A stretch of 20,683 nt of DNA from Methanosarcinaceae archaeon (GTDB taxonomy: Archaea; Halobacteriota; Methanosarcinia; Methanosarcinales; Methanosarcinaceae). The position numbers and the translations under genes were made by a program. The notes beneath the pieces are model-generated. The model searched no databases. It was not told where the DNA came from and was given only the letters and a program-made list of their open reading frames with translations. Location of the stretch: positions 1 to 20,683 of the forward strand of contig JAFGOO010000009.1 in assembly GCA_016926455.1 (NCBI GenBank). The letters run 5' to 3'. Positions 8,315-16,243 of this stretch are shown in pieces (positions within the stretch are counted from its first letter, which is position 1; each line of letters begins with the position of its first letter).

Positions 8315-9136
8315 ATGAAATATGTTGTATTTACCGATCTGGACGGAACGCTCATAGACCATGACACATATTCCTACGAAGCAGCAAAACCTGCGCTTGT
8401 GGCTTTGAAAGAACACGATATACCACTGATATTCTGCACCAGTAAAACTCGGGCTGAGATAGAGGTTTATGTAAAGGAACTGAACTCTCCGCATCCTTTC
8501 ATATCTGAAAACGGGGGGGCTATATTCGTTCCCGTGGGTTATTTTGATGTGGACTACGATTTCAGCAAAACAATGGGCAAGTATCGCGTCGTCGAACTTG
8601 GAACAGATTACTGCACACTTCGAAAAGTACTCGAAGATATCCGTAAATCTGTTAGTTTTGATCTCATAGGATTTGGGGATATGGATGATATTGGGGTAAG
8701 TGAAGATACAGGGCTTGATATTGAATCGTCAAGGCTTGCAAAGATGCGGGAGTATGATGAAGCGTTCCGTTTGGGTGGAGGTGGAGACCCGGAGCAAGGA
8801 GCGGAAAAGGTTATAGAACTCATCAGGTCCCATGGTTTGAATTACACGCGGGGAGGTAGATACTGGCACATAATAGGCGATAACGATAAGGGCAAGGCTG
8901 TTACGATTTTGACAGGGATATACCGCCGGCAGTTCGGTGATTTAACGACTGTTGGGCTGGGGGATAGTCTAAACGACCTGCCGATGCTAGAGGCTGTTGA
9001 CTTACCAATTCTGGTGCAAAAACTAGGTGGTCAGCATGACGCATCCATCACCAATCCAAAAATAAATAAGGTTGAGGGGATTGGACCAGTTGGCTGGAAT
9101 ATGGCAATACTTAAAATAATATCGTCCCAAAAATAG
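8315..9136 (+). CDS. gpgP: glucosyl/mannosyl-3-phosphoglycerate phosphatase
   Basis: A HAD-superfamily hydrolase of the MPGP subfamily, 273 residues. It removes phosphate from glucosyl-3-phosphoglycerate (and in characterised homologues also the mannosyl form), giving glucosylglycerate. Visible elements: motif I DLDGT with nucleophile D8 and acid D10, motif II CTSKT (41-45), the subfamily signature ENGGAIF (65-71), motif III lysine in DNDKGKA (K192), and motif IV GLGDSLND (214-221). A GAGGG ribosome site precedes ATG 8315. Because GpgS is the only synthase in the window, the glucosyl substrate is the likelier one. The gene lies between mscS and the unknown 176-residue gene, all on the same strand. 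Confidence 0.9.
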   Translation: MKYVVFTDLDGTLIDHDTYSYEAAKPALVALKEHDIPLIFCTSKTRAEIEVYVKELNSPHPFISENGGAIFVPVGYFDVDYDFSKTMGKYRVVELGTDYCTLRKVLEDIRKSVSFDLIGFGDMDDIGVSEDTGLDIESSRLAKMREYDEAFRLGGGGDPEQGAEKVIELIRSHGLNYTRGGRYWHIIGDNDKGKAVTILTGIYRRQFGDLTTVGLGDSLNDLPMLEAVDLPILVQKLGGQHDASITNPKINKVEGIGPVGWNMAILKIISSQK

Positions 9137-9177
9137 ATATAAAATATAAAGTATATGATATATAAGGGGGCAATAAA

Positions 9178-9708
9178 ATGATACGACTTGAAAGGATATT
9201 ACCAAAAGCGTTTTTAATTGGAATTGTAGAACTTGTGAACAGTGCAGGTCCTGAAAAGGCATATCTTTGGATGCAATCGATTGGTGAAAAATTAGGAGAA
9301 GGTGAAGGTCCAGGATTTGAAGGTGCGCGGGAGGATAACATTAATTATATGCCCCTCTGTCCATTTGCAAATCACGTGGTTGAGTTTGTTGGGATGTATG
9401 GTGAGCGTCCATCAGAATTTATGGATATTATCAGATGCGCAAATGAAAGAAGGGATAGGTCAAAAAATGGCTGGCAATATCCTGCAATAGCTAACATATT
9501 TTGCGTACTTCATCATAGTTTCAGGGTGAAGAGGGCCAGTATGGCAGGTGCGGAGATTTTGCATCTCGGATGTAAATCTCCTCTAACGGAGATTACTGCA
9601 TATAACGAGAAGGCAATAGAAAAATCAGGCATGACAAAAGATGATGTAGACAAAATTCTTGAAAAATCGATATGTGTCTTTAAAATAGAGTATCCAGATA
9701 CGGGGTGA
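9178..9708 (+). CDS. conserved-looking protein of unknown function
   Basis: A 176-residue soluble protein I do not recognise. It starts at ATG 9178 with a strong GGGGG ribosome site at 9166-9170. It has no signal peptide or membrane segment. Five cysteines are spread at 61, 87, 109, 132 and 166, with a His pair at 112-113 and contexts such as LCPFANHVV, LHLGCKSPL and SICVFKIE, so metal or cofactor binding is possible. The N-terminal helix faintly recalls ligand-binding V4R-type domains, but that is weak. The gene follows gpgP by 41 nt and its stop overlaps the GTG start of the glycosidase gene, implying translational coupling and a role in the same sugar/osmolyte process. Confidence 0.7.
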   Translation: MIRLERILPKAFLIGIVELVNSAGPEKAYLWMQSIGEKLGEGEGPGFEGAREDNINYMPLCPFANHVVEFVGMYGERPSEFMDIIRCANERRDRSKNGWQYPAIANIFCVLHHSFRVKRASMAGAEILHLGCKSPLTEITAYNEKAIEKSGMTKDDVDKILEKSICVFKIEYPDTG

Positions 9709-10937
9709 ATACCTTGAATCAGGTGAAAGCTCTTAAACTGTACGAAAACAGTCTTAAAATATTAAAGGAAAACCAGCACGAAAACGGTGGTTTCTATGCA
9801 AGTCCTCCTGGCACACGTTATCCTTTTATTTATCCAAGGGATCATGCAGTAGATATTCTGGGTGCAGTTGCCGGGGGATTGATAGGAGAGGCCAAAAAAG
9901 CACTTGATTTTATACTCAGGGCACAAAAACCATCGGGTGAGTTTTCTCAGCGATATGATGTTGATGGGAATGATGCCAGTTACAAGGACCTGCAGATTGA
10001 CGGGAATGGTCTGGTTCTTTTTGCGCTTGGTAAGTATTTCGAGGCAACTGGCGGAGCATTTTTTAAAGAGATGGCAGACAAGCAGTTCATATCCGAACAC
10101 TGGGAGACGATAGTAAAAGCTGTTGATTTTATCCTGATAAATAAAAATGAAGAGGTCGACCTTATCCATACCATTAACAGTATCCATGAGTATCCTGCAT
10201 ATGAGCACGGGTTTGAGATTTATGCAAATTGTGCGTGCTGTGCCGGAATTTTTGCTGCGGTGAAGATGGGTGAGTCACTTGGTAAGGATGTATCAGGGTG
10301 GCATGTGGAAGCAGAAAAGATAAAAGAGGCGATTTTGACCAGCATGTACAGTCCAAGAAGGCGATCTTTTATCAAATGCATCCGTGTAAAGGAAAAAAGT
10401 AGCAACCCCATCGGATATGATTCATTTGCATCCAGCGTTATCGATGTTGACGCTGTGGAATATTCACCCGCATATTTTGAATTGATCGATGAAAATGATA
10501 TCAAGACCATGTCAACTGTTAAGCGTATCCATGACCAGCTGTGGGATAAGGAACTCGGAGGACTTAACCGCTATCCTGAAATGTGGGACAGGAACAATGG
10601 AGGGTACGGTCCTTGGTGCCATTTCACATGCCAGCTTGCAAACCATTATATTGCAAATGATGATCAGGACATGGCGGAAATGTACCTTGGCTGGGTGGTG
10701 GAGATGGCACACAATTACCAGTTACCAGAACACATCTCAACAATTGAGCGCTTTGAGATGTGGCTGGAGGACTATTCGAATGCTAAGATACTCAGGAACA
10801 GCAAGCTAACAATGATAGAACATACACGGAACCATCCAAAATGGAAGGATGGACTGGCATATGTTACAATACCCCTGATATGGCCACATGCGGAGTATAT
10901 CCGGGCATATGCCAATTACATCGATAAATTCCTATAA
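9705..10937 (+). CDS. GH15-like glycoside hydrolase
   Basis: A 410-residue alpha/alpha-barrel protein resembling the catalytic domain of GH15 glucoamylases and trehalases, without their usual N-terminal beta domain. Recognisable points are YPRDHA (43-48), the Q-x-D-G-N-G motif (97-102), an acidic cluster HEYPAYEHGFE (161-171) where the general acid is expected, and QLPEH with E342 as the candidate base. No signal peptide is visible, so it should be intracellular. GTG 9705 overlaps the upstream stop; TTG 9714, 5 nt after GGTGA, is an alternative start. The substrate is unknown. Given gpgP and mscS upstream, a glucosylglycerate or related alpha-glucoside is a reasonable guess; glycogen-type oligosaccharides are the other possibility. 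Confidence 0.75.
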   Translation: MNTLNQVKALKLYENSLKILKENQHENGGFYASPPGTRYPFIYPRDHAVDILGAVAGGLIGEAKKALDFILRAQKPSGEFSQRYDVDGNDASYKDLQIDGNGLVLFALGKYFEATGGAFFKEMADKQFISEHWETIVKAVDFILINKNEEVDLIHTINSIHEYPAYEHGFEIYANCACCAGIFAAVKMGESLGKDVSGWHVEAEKIKEAILTSMYSPRRRSFIKCIRVKEKSSNPIGYDSFASSVIDVDAVEYSPAYFELIDENDIKTMSTVKRIHDQLWDKELGGLNRYPEMWDRNNGGYGPWCHFTCQLANHYIANDDQDMAEMYLGWVVEMAHNYQLPEHISTIERFEMWLEDYSNAKILRNSKLTMIEHTRNHPKWKDGLAYVTIPLIWPHAEYIRAYANYIDKFL

Positions 10938-10958
10938 AAAATATATACATGATTCGTA

Positions 10959-10980
10959 TGCCTGCATATATGTGCAGGCA
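10959..10980. terminator. stem-loop between convergent genes
   Basis: TGCCTGCA and TGCAGGCA form a perfect 8-bp stem with a 6-nt loop, midway between the converging ends of the glycosidase gene and trpB2. On the minus strand a T-rich run follows about 15-20 nt later; none follows on the plus strand. It most likely terminates trpB2 or protects 3' ends. Confidence 0.45.
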
Positions 10981-11022
10981 ACATGGAATCGGGTTAAATG
11001 CTAAATTAGGTTTTGAATTCTA

Positions 11023-12327
11023 TTATTCGTCACCCATTTCGTTATTGAAATACCTGTCATAAGCTGACATATCAAAGTGCCCATGACCGCTTAGGTTAAA
11101 GAGAATCGTCTTTTCTTCTCCGGATTGCTTGCACTTGAGTGCTTCATCCATTGTGCATTTAATCGCATGTGATGATTCAGGTGCTGGTACGATTCCTTCG
11201 CTTCGTGTAAAGGCCACTGCAGCCTCGAATACTTCCACCTGATGGTATGCAACTGCACTGATCAGGTTATCTGAAAGAAGCCTACTTATAATCGGCGCAC
11301 TTCCATGATACCTGAGTCCGCCTGCATGGATTGCCGGAGGTATGAAATCGTGTCCAAGTGTGTACATCTTAAGAAGTGGTGTCATCTCTGCCATGTCCCC
11401 GAAGTCATATTCATATTTTCCTTTTGTAAGGGATGGACAGGCCGAAGGTTCAACTGCAATAACTGAAGTGTCGTGTTTTCCTTCCAGTTTGTCCCTTATG
11501 TAGGGAAGACTGATTCCTGCTAGGTTACTGCCACCGCCACAGCATCCAATGACGATATCAGCATATTGCTCAACTTGTGCCAGCTGTTCCTGTGCCTCCA
11601 AACCTATGATTGTCTGGTGCAGCATCACATGGTTTAAGACACTTCCTAGTGAATATTTTGTATTGTCATTCAATGCCGCATCTTCAATAGCTTCACTGAT
11701 AGCAATGCCAAGGCTTCCTGAGGTATCAGGCATTTCTTCGAGAATCTTGCGTCCGAACTGGGTTTCTGGACTTGGCGAAGGTGTGACCGTTGCACCCCAT
11801 AGATTGATAAGTGACTTTCGATAGGGTTTTTGTTCAAAGCTCGAACGCACCATATATACCTTGCATTCAATATCGAAATAATTACATGCAAGGGATAGCG
11901 CACTTCCCCACTGACCGGCTCCAGTCTCGGTTGTAATTCTTTCGACCCCTTCTTTCATGTTATAATAGGCCTGTGCAATTGAGGTGTTTGTTTTATGGCT
12001 GCCTGGGGGGCTTACACCTTCGTATTTATAGTAGATTTTTGCAGGGGTGTCAAGCAATTTTTCAAGCCTGTGTGCCCGATACAGCGGAGAAGGTCGCCAC
12101 AATCGATATACATCGCGGATTTCTTCCGGGATGTTTATGTACCGTTCACTGCTCATCTCCTGCTTGATCAGAGCCTGAGGAAATATGAGCGCAAGGTCAT
12201 TAGGATCAATGGGCTCCTGAGTTGCAGGATTTAGCGGCGGTGCCAGTGGTGTAGGAAAATCTGCCAGTATATTATACCATTTTTTTGGTAATTCATTTTC
12301 ATCAAGTATTATCTTCGTTGGATCCAT
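11023..12327 (-). CDS. trpB2: TrpB2-type tryptophan synthase beta-like enzyme
   Basis: A fold-type II pyridoxal-phosphate enzyme, 434 residues, of the long TrpB2 class found in many archaea. It condenses indole with serine (or phosphoserine) to tryptophan and is thought to act without TrpA. The PLP lysine is K112 in GSHKTNTS. The phosphate-binding glycine loop is GCCGGGSNLAG (261-271). GAGQWGSALS and HAGGLRYHG are also typical. The long N-terminal extension (DPTKIILDENELPKKWYN) distinguishes it from TrpB1. A GAGG ribosome site sits about 8 nt before ATG 12327. No other trp gene is near, and the upstream DNA carries an inverted repeat and a TGTACA site. Confidence 0.92.
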   Translation of the reverse strand: MDPTKIILDENELPKKWYNILADFPTPLAPPLNPATQEPIDPNDLALIFPQALIKQEMSSERYINIPEEIRDVYRLWRPSPLYRAHRLEKLLDTPAKIYYKYEGVSPPGSHKTNTSIAQAYYNMKEGVERITTETGAGQWGSALSLACNYFDIECKVYMVRSSFEQKPYRKSLINLWGATVTPSPSPETQFGRKILEEMPDTSGSLGIAISEAIEDAALNDNTKYSLGSVLNHVMLHQTIIGLEAQEQLAQVEQYADIVIGCCGGGSNLAGISLPYIRDKLEGKHDTSVIAVEPSACPSLTKGKYEYDFGDMAEMTPLLKMYTLGHDFIPPAIHAGGLRYHGSAPIISRLLSDNLISAVAYHQVEVFEAAVAFTRSEGIVPAPESSHAIKCTMDEALKCKQSGEEKTILFNLSGHGHFDMSAYDRYFNNEMGDE

Positions 12328-12346
12328 ATTTATGCCTCTTTTTTGC

Positions 12347-12404
12347 TGTACACAATGTATAATTTTTACATGCTCCAGCCGAAAAGTACGGGCGTATGGA
12401 GCAT
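12347..12404 (-). promoter_or_regulatory. putative trpB2 control region
   Basis: TGTACA at 12347-12352, with a near copy TGTATA at 12356-12361, lies 20-35 nt before the start codon. Further upstream ATGCTCCA (12370-12377) and TGGAGCAT (12397-12404) form a perfect 8-bp inverted repeat with an extra GCC/GGC pair inside. TGTACA is the known TRP box of the methanogen repressor TrpY, which controls trpB2 in Methanothermobacter. Its use here is inferred. Confidence 0.35.
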
Positions 12405-12490
12405 CATTTTGATCATTAATGTATTTAATCCGTACTATAGTGTACTAATTTTGATATTATATATCCGTTTTGTTAGTTTATCGAATTAAT

Positions 12491-13837
12491 TTAATGAGTA
12501 GATCTACTTGATGCAAATCGATTTGCAATGTCCATTGCAATTCCTGCAACTTCAGTGGCATTTTTTCCAAGAATTCTTACCATGGGTTCTTTTCCGACAC
12601 CACCTTCATCATAGATTACATCCGGAACACTGCCGTGTATTTCTATGGCATGTGTGACACCCCAGTCCATGGTACTGGTATGGGCGGGTTCTTCTGCACG
12701 GTCAAAGTAGGAAACTTTCAAACCCATTTCGCCTATTATCCGAATTACTTTCTTTGAATATCTGACATTCATCGCAGCACGAACAAATGTATCTGATTGC
12801 ATGGCTGCAAGAATTATCCTCGCAACATGGCTGCTTGCCCCAAACTCAACACAGCCTACAACAGCAGGCGTATTCTTTAGCTTCACAATCCTGCCGGCTA
12901 CTGCCGCGACGTCTTCGACATTAACTGCCTGTGGTATTGCCATTGCAATGTTACTTCCGACTTCGGGTATAAGATATGGAAATGAAATGCAGTTTTTAAT
13001 CATTTCCACTGCCATTTCCATGTCCTGAAGTACATGGTAACATGCTGCATTCCTTCGGATGTGTGACATTTGGTTCACTGGAGGTACGCCTGTACCAACC
13101 GGGACACTACCCTCGATTGCATGTTCCACAAATCTCTTTGCCCGCCTTGCCGCATCCACGATTGTAAAGCCCTGAGCAAGGTATGCAGCAAGTGCTGCTG
13201 AATAAGTGCAGCCAGAACCGTGTGTCCCACCTTTAATAAACTCACCGGAAATCACTGTGAACTTTTCTTTCTCAGTTTCGTAAACAAGATCAGATGCATC
13301 AAAATGTCCACCTGTTATAATGACGGTACGCACCCCCGTCTCACCAATAATTGTTGCGGCATTTCTGGCATCGTTATTGTTCTTTATGGAAATGCCGGAC
13401 AATGCAGATGTTTCGTAAATATTCGGGGTTACAACCTTACTCAACGGCAGAAGTTCATCTGAAATGAACGAAAGAGCATCCTTTGTCAGGAGTTCTCCCC
13501 CGGCTTCGGCTGCCATCACGGGGTCTACAACAGGTAAAAGGTTGTACTTTTTAATGCATTCTGCAACTGCCAACACAATATCCGGAGATGCAAGCATACC
13601 GGTTTTTGCGTATTCGATATCCATATCTATACACACAGCATCGATCTGGTCTGCGACCACATCAGGAGGAATATCATAGCTGCTGAGAACTCCGGTGGTG
13701 TTTTGCGAGGTCACAGATGTGATAGCGCAGGTACCGTGGACGCCTAGCGCTGCAAAAGTCTTGACATCTGCTTCAACACCGGCCCCACCACCTGAATCCG
13801 AACCAGCGATTGTTAGTACTACGGGTGTCTTATTCAT
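12491..13837 (-). CDS. thiDN: bifunctional HMP-P kinase / thiamine-phosphate synthase
   Basis: A 448-residue fusion for thiamine synthesis. The N-terminal ThiD domain (about 1-250) phosphorylates hydroxymethylpyrimidine (phosphate). It shows the ribokinase-like start VLTIAGSDSGGGAG (7-20) and the anion-hole motif GTHGSGC (204-210). The C-terminal ThiN domain (about 262-448) joins the pyrimidine and thiazole moieties, replacing bacterial ThiE; PEVGSNIAMAIP and GCVEFGASSHVARII are characteristic. The ribosome site AAAGGTGA precedes ATG 13837 by about 6 nt. A TATA box at 13958-13965 implies a leader of about 100 nt in which I see no TPP riboswitch core. The gene is divergent from the LSm operon. 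Confidence 0.95.
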   Translation of the reverse strand: MNKTPVVLTIAGSDSGGGAGVEADVKTFAALGVHGTCAITSVTSQNTTGVLSSYDIPPDVVADQIDAVCIDMDIEYAKTGMLASPDIVLAVAECIKKYNLLPVVDPVMAAEAGGELLTKDALSFISDELLPLSKVVTPNIYETSALSGISIKNNNDARNAATIIGETGVRTVIITGGHFDASDLVYETEKEKFTVISGEFIKGGTHGSGCTYSAALAAYLAQGFTIVDAARRAKRFVEHAIEGSVPVGTGVPPVNQMSHIRRNAACYHVLQDMEMAVEMIKNCISFPYLIPEVGSNIAMAIPQAVNVEDVAAVAGRIVKLKNTPAVVGCVEFGASSHVARIILAAMQSDTFVRAAMNVRYSKKVIRIIGEMGLKVSYFDRAEEPAHTSTMDWGVTHAIEIHGSVPDVIYDEGGVGKEPMVRILGKNATEVAGIAMDIANRFASSRSTH

Positions 13838-13957
13838 TTATTTTCACCTTTAATAGCCGATTTAGTAAACCGACATTTGAATTCCAAAACTGGTATTTGT
13901 ACATCTTTTCATGATAACAAATGGAGATGAAATCCAATCCGAAACTTAGCAATATGG

Positions 13958-13965
13958 TATATAAG
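13958..13965 (-). promoter_or_regulatory. TATA box of thiDN
   Basis: On the minus strand this is CTTATATA, a good archaeal TATA match, about 120 nt before the start codon. Transcription would start near 13935. The leader is AT-rich and lacks the CTGAGA-type motif expected of a TPP riboswitch. Confidence 0.45.
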
Positions 13966-14118
13966 TTCATTTTTCGTTGAATATCTCATAAAACCTCCTT
14001 CAATTTTAATCTATACATACATCAATATATGTTCTAAATGATTAGAGATAGTTAGAAATTCCAAAATACGATTGGTTTTTTGTGTAAATAGCAAAAATAT
14101 CCTTTTCTCTTCGATAGG

Positions 14119-14148
14119 TTTAAATATTGTATTTACACCTTTGGTGCA
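14119..14148 (+). promoter_or_regulatory. promoter of the LSm-rpl37e-purF group
   Basis: TTTAAATA at 14119-14126 matches the archaeal TATA consensus. Near the expected transcript start lies a small hairpin (ACACC, TTT, GGTG; about 14135-14146). The start codon is about 90 nt further on, so the mRNA has an unusually long 5' leader for an archaeon. Confidence 0.5.
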
Positions 14149-14239
14149 TTAAAATAAGTACAAATCTATTAACTCAACAATTTCAAATTTCATCTTATGG
14201 AAAGAATCTAAACATTTATCAAAATATGGATGAGTGGCT

Positions 14240-14458
14240 ATGGGAAACAGACCTCTGGATATACTGAACAATTCATTAAATACACCCGTTATTGTGCGAT
14301 TAAAAGGCGCACGTGAGTTTAGAGGCCAGCTACAGGGTTACGACGTACATATGAACCTGGTGCTCGATAATGCTGAGGAATTGAAAGATGGAGAAACTGT
14401 ACGTAAACTAGGCAGTGTTGTCATACGGGGAGACAACGTGGTTTATGTATCTCCTTAA
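14240..14458 (+). CDS. lsm: archaeal Sm-like protein (LSm)
   Basis: A small RNA-binding protein that forms a heptameric ring and binds U-rich RNA. It has 72 residues from ATG 14240 (MGNRPLDILNN); GTG 14234 would add two residues. The Sm1 motif is seen in FRGQLQGYDVHMNLVLDNAEE and its surroundings, and Sm2 in VIRGDNVVYVSP. The ring-pore residues (HMN, RGDN) are intact. It is followed after 94 nt by rpl37e, a pairing common in archaea that links it to RNA metabolism and translation. Confidence 0.95.
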   Translation: MGNRPLDILNNSLNTPVIVRLKGAREFRGQLQGYDVHMNLVLDNAEELKDGETVRKLGSVVIRGDNVVYVSP

Positions 14459-14552
14459 TATAGTAAATATGTATCAATGGTAATTGGCATTAGAAAAACG
14501 TTTCAAAAATACATTTAAAGAAATAATATAATCATAAAAATGGTGATAAGAG

Positions 14553-14723
14553 ATGTCTAAAGGTACTCCTTCAATGGGTAAGAGGCAGAAACGGACACAC
14601 GTTAAATGCAGGCGTTGTGGAAGCGTTTCTCTCAATATTCATACCAAACAATGTACATCATGCGGGTTTGGAAAAACCAAACGCATGAGAAGTTATAAGT
14701 GGCAGGCAAAGTGCAAATATTGA
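14553..14723 (+). CDS. rpl37e: 50S ribosomal protein L37e
   Basis: A 56-residue, strongly basic large-subunit ribosomal protein. Two zinc-binding CxxC pairs are visible, C19-x2-C22 (CRRC) and C34-x2-C37 (CTSC), giving one zinc finger. The opening MSKGTPSMGKRQKRTH and the closing YKWQAKCKY are typical. A GGTGAT ribosome site (14542-14547) lies 5 nt before ATG 14553. It lies between lsm and purF, 35 nt before the latter, so the three are likely co-transcribed. Confidence 0.96.
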   Translation: MSKGTPSMGKRQKRTHVKCRRCGSVSLNIHTKQCTSCGFGKTKRMRSYKWQAKCKY

Positions 14724-14758
14724 TCTAAATTCAACATTTCCCGCACTCGAGGTATAAA

Positions 14759-16171
14759 ATGCACGAAGAATGCGGCGTTGTGGGAGTTGTGATGCATAAT
14801 TCTGAATCACAACCAAACCCTGCAGCGCTTCAAATATATTATGCACTTTATGCACTACAGCACAGGGGGCAGGAATCAACTGGCATAACTGTTCATGATG
14901 GCAATATGCTTCATTCCATAAAAGGCATGGGCCTTGTACCGGAAGTATATGTCAAACAGGACATTAATAAGTTGAAGGGTAATGTTGGGATTGGGCATGT
15001 TCGTTACTCGACGACTGGTAGTTCGAGAATAGAAAATTGTCAGCCACTTGTTCTAAATTTCAAAGGCGGAACCATTGCAATTGCACATAATGGGGACCTT
15101 GTAAATAGCAAGGATCTTCGGGACGAACTGGAATCCGAAGGTCATATTTTTGTGACTAATTCGGATACTGAAGTCATTACACACTTGCTTGTAAAGGAAC
15201 TTCTAAAACACGGTCCTATTGATTCCATCCGGGCTGTGATGCGCAGGCTTGTAGGTTCCTATTCTCTTACAGTTTTGATTGACAATCTGCTGATAGGTGT
15301 CAGGGATCCGCTTGGGTTTAAACCGCTCTGCCTTGGCAAAATCGATGATGGATATGTGGTAGCATCTGAAAGCGTTGCAGTTGACACACTAAATGGAAAG
15401 CTCATAAGGGATGTCGCTCCAGGTGAAATATTGGTTTTCAAAGACGGTGAGATAGAAAGTTACCAGACCTCTAAAGAGAATAATTCCGCACATTGCGTTT
15501 TTGAATATGTTTATTTTGCAAGACCCGATTCAATAATCGATGGTCAGCTCGTCTATAGGGTACGTGAAAGAATAGGGGAAGAACTTGCACGTGAGCATCC
15601 CATTGATTCGGATATTGTCTCACCTGTCCCGGATTCAGGGATAACGTCGGCAATTGGTTATTCCAACGAGTCTGGGATAAAGTATCATGAAGGATTGATG
15701 AAAAACCGTTATATTGGTCGTACGTTTATAATACCTGGGCAGTCAATGCGTGAGACAGCCGTAAGGCTCAAGATGAATACCATTGTTGAGAACATCAAAG
15801 ATAAACGGGTCATTCTTATTGACGACAGCATAGTACGCGGAACGACGTCCCGAAGGATTATCGACATGGTGCGGAGTGCAGGAGCACTTGAAGTGCATGC
15901 GAGAATTGGAAGTCCTCCGATAATTGCACCGTGCTATCTAGGGATTGATATGCCAACACGGGATGAACTGATAGCAGCGCATAAAACCATTTCTGGCGTT
16001 GAAGCGGTCATCAATGCAGATTCCCTTGGGTATCTTAGCATAGATGGATTGGTCAAATCGATTGGGATTAACAGGGATAACCTCTGTCTTGGATGTCTGA
16101 CTGGCGTGTATCCAGTGGAGATACCAGGTGAAAAATGCAAACAAAAACAGCTGAAATTGAACGAGTTTTGA
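14759..16171 (+). CDS. purF: amidophosphoribosyltransferase
   Basis: Makes phosphoribosylamine from PRPP and glutamine, the committing step of purine synthesis; 470 residues. The N-terminal glutamine amidotransferase nucleophile is C5 (MHEECGVVGV), so only a four-residue propeptide must be removed. The C-terminal phosphoribosyltransferase domain has the PRPP loop VILIDDSIVRGTT (351-363). Four cysteines matching the Fe4S4 ligands of the Bacillus subtilis-type enzyme are present: C246, C392, C443 and C446 (the last pair in NLCLGC). It is therefore expected to be the oxygen-sensitive iron-sulfur form. A GAGGT ribosome site precedes ATG 14759. It is the third gene after lsm and rpl37e. Confidence 0.96.
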   Translation: MHEECGVVGVVMHNSESQPNPAALQIYYALYALQHRGQESTGITVHDGNMLHSIKGMGLVPEVYVKQDINKLKGNVGIGHVRYSTTGSSRIENCQPLVLNFKGGTIAIAHNGDLVNSKDLRDELESEGHIFVTNSDTEVITHLLVKELLKHGPIDSIRAVMRRLVGSYSLTVLIDNLLIGVRDPLGFKPLCLGKIDDGYVVASESVAVDTLNGKLIRDVAPGEILVFKDGEIESYQTSKENNSAHCVFEYVYFARPDSIIDGQLVYRVRERIGEELAREHPIDSDIVSPVPDSGITSAIGYSNESGIKYHEGLMKNRYIGRTFIIPGQSMRETAVRLKMNTIVENIKDKRVILIDDSIVRGTTSRRIIDMVRSAGALEVHARIGSPPIIAPCYLGIDMPTRDELIAAHKTISGVEAVINADSLGYLSIDGLVKSIGINRDNLCLGCLTGVYPVEIPGEKCKQKQLKLNEF

Positions 16172-16220
16172 GATAATTTCCTTTCATTTGTTTTATTGCT
16201 GTTGAGCGGGGATTGCAATC

Positions 16221-16237
16221 AAAAAAGGTTATAACCT
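16221..16237 (-). terminator. palindrome plus T-run after tRNA-Thr
   Basis: On the minus strand the perfect palindrome AGGTTATAACCT is followed directly by a T6 run, 7 nt beyond the tRNA 3' end. A T-run of this kind is the usual archaeal termination signal; the palindrome may add a short hairpin. Confidence 0.5.
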
Positions 16238-16243
16238 AATTTA

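Noticed and set aside
7747..8367. 206-codon minus-strand ORF over mscS and gpgP
   Set aside because: It is antisense to two well-supported genes and shows no protein family motif.
13838..13957. Possible TPP riboswitch in the long thiDN leader
   Set aside because: The conserved core motifs of the TPP riboswitch are not visible and the leader is AT-rich without the needed stems.
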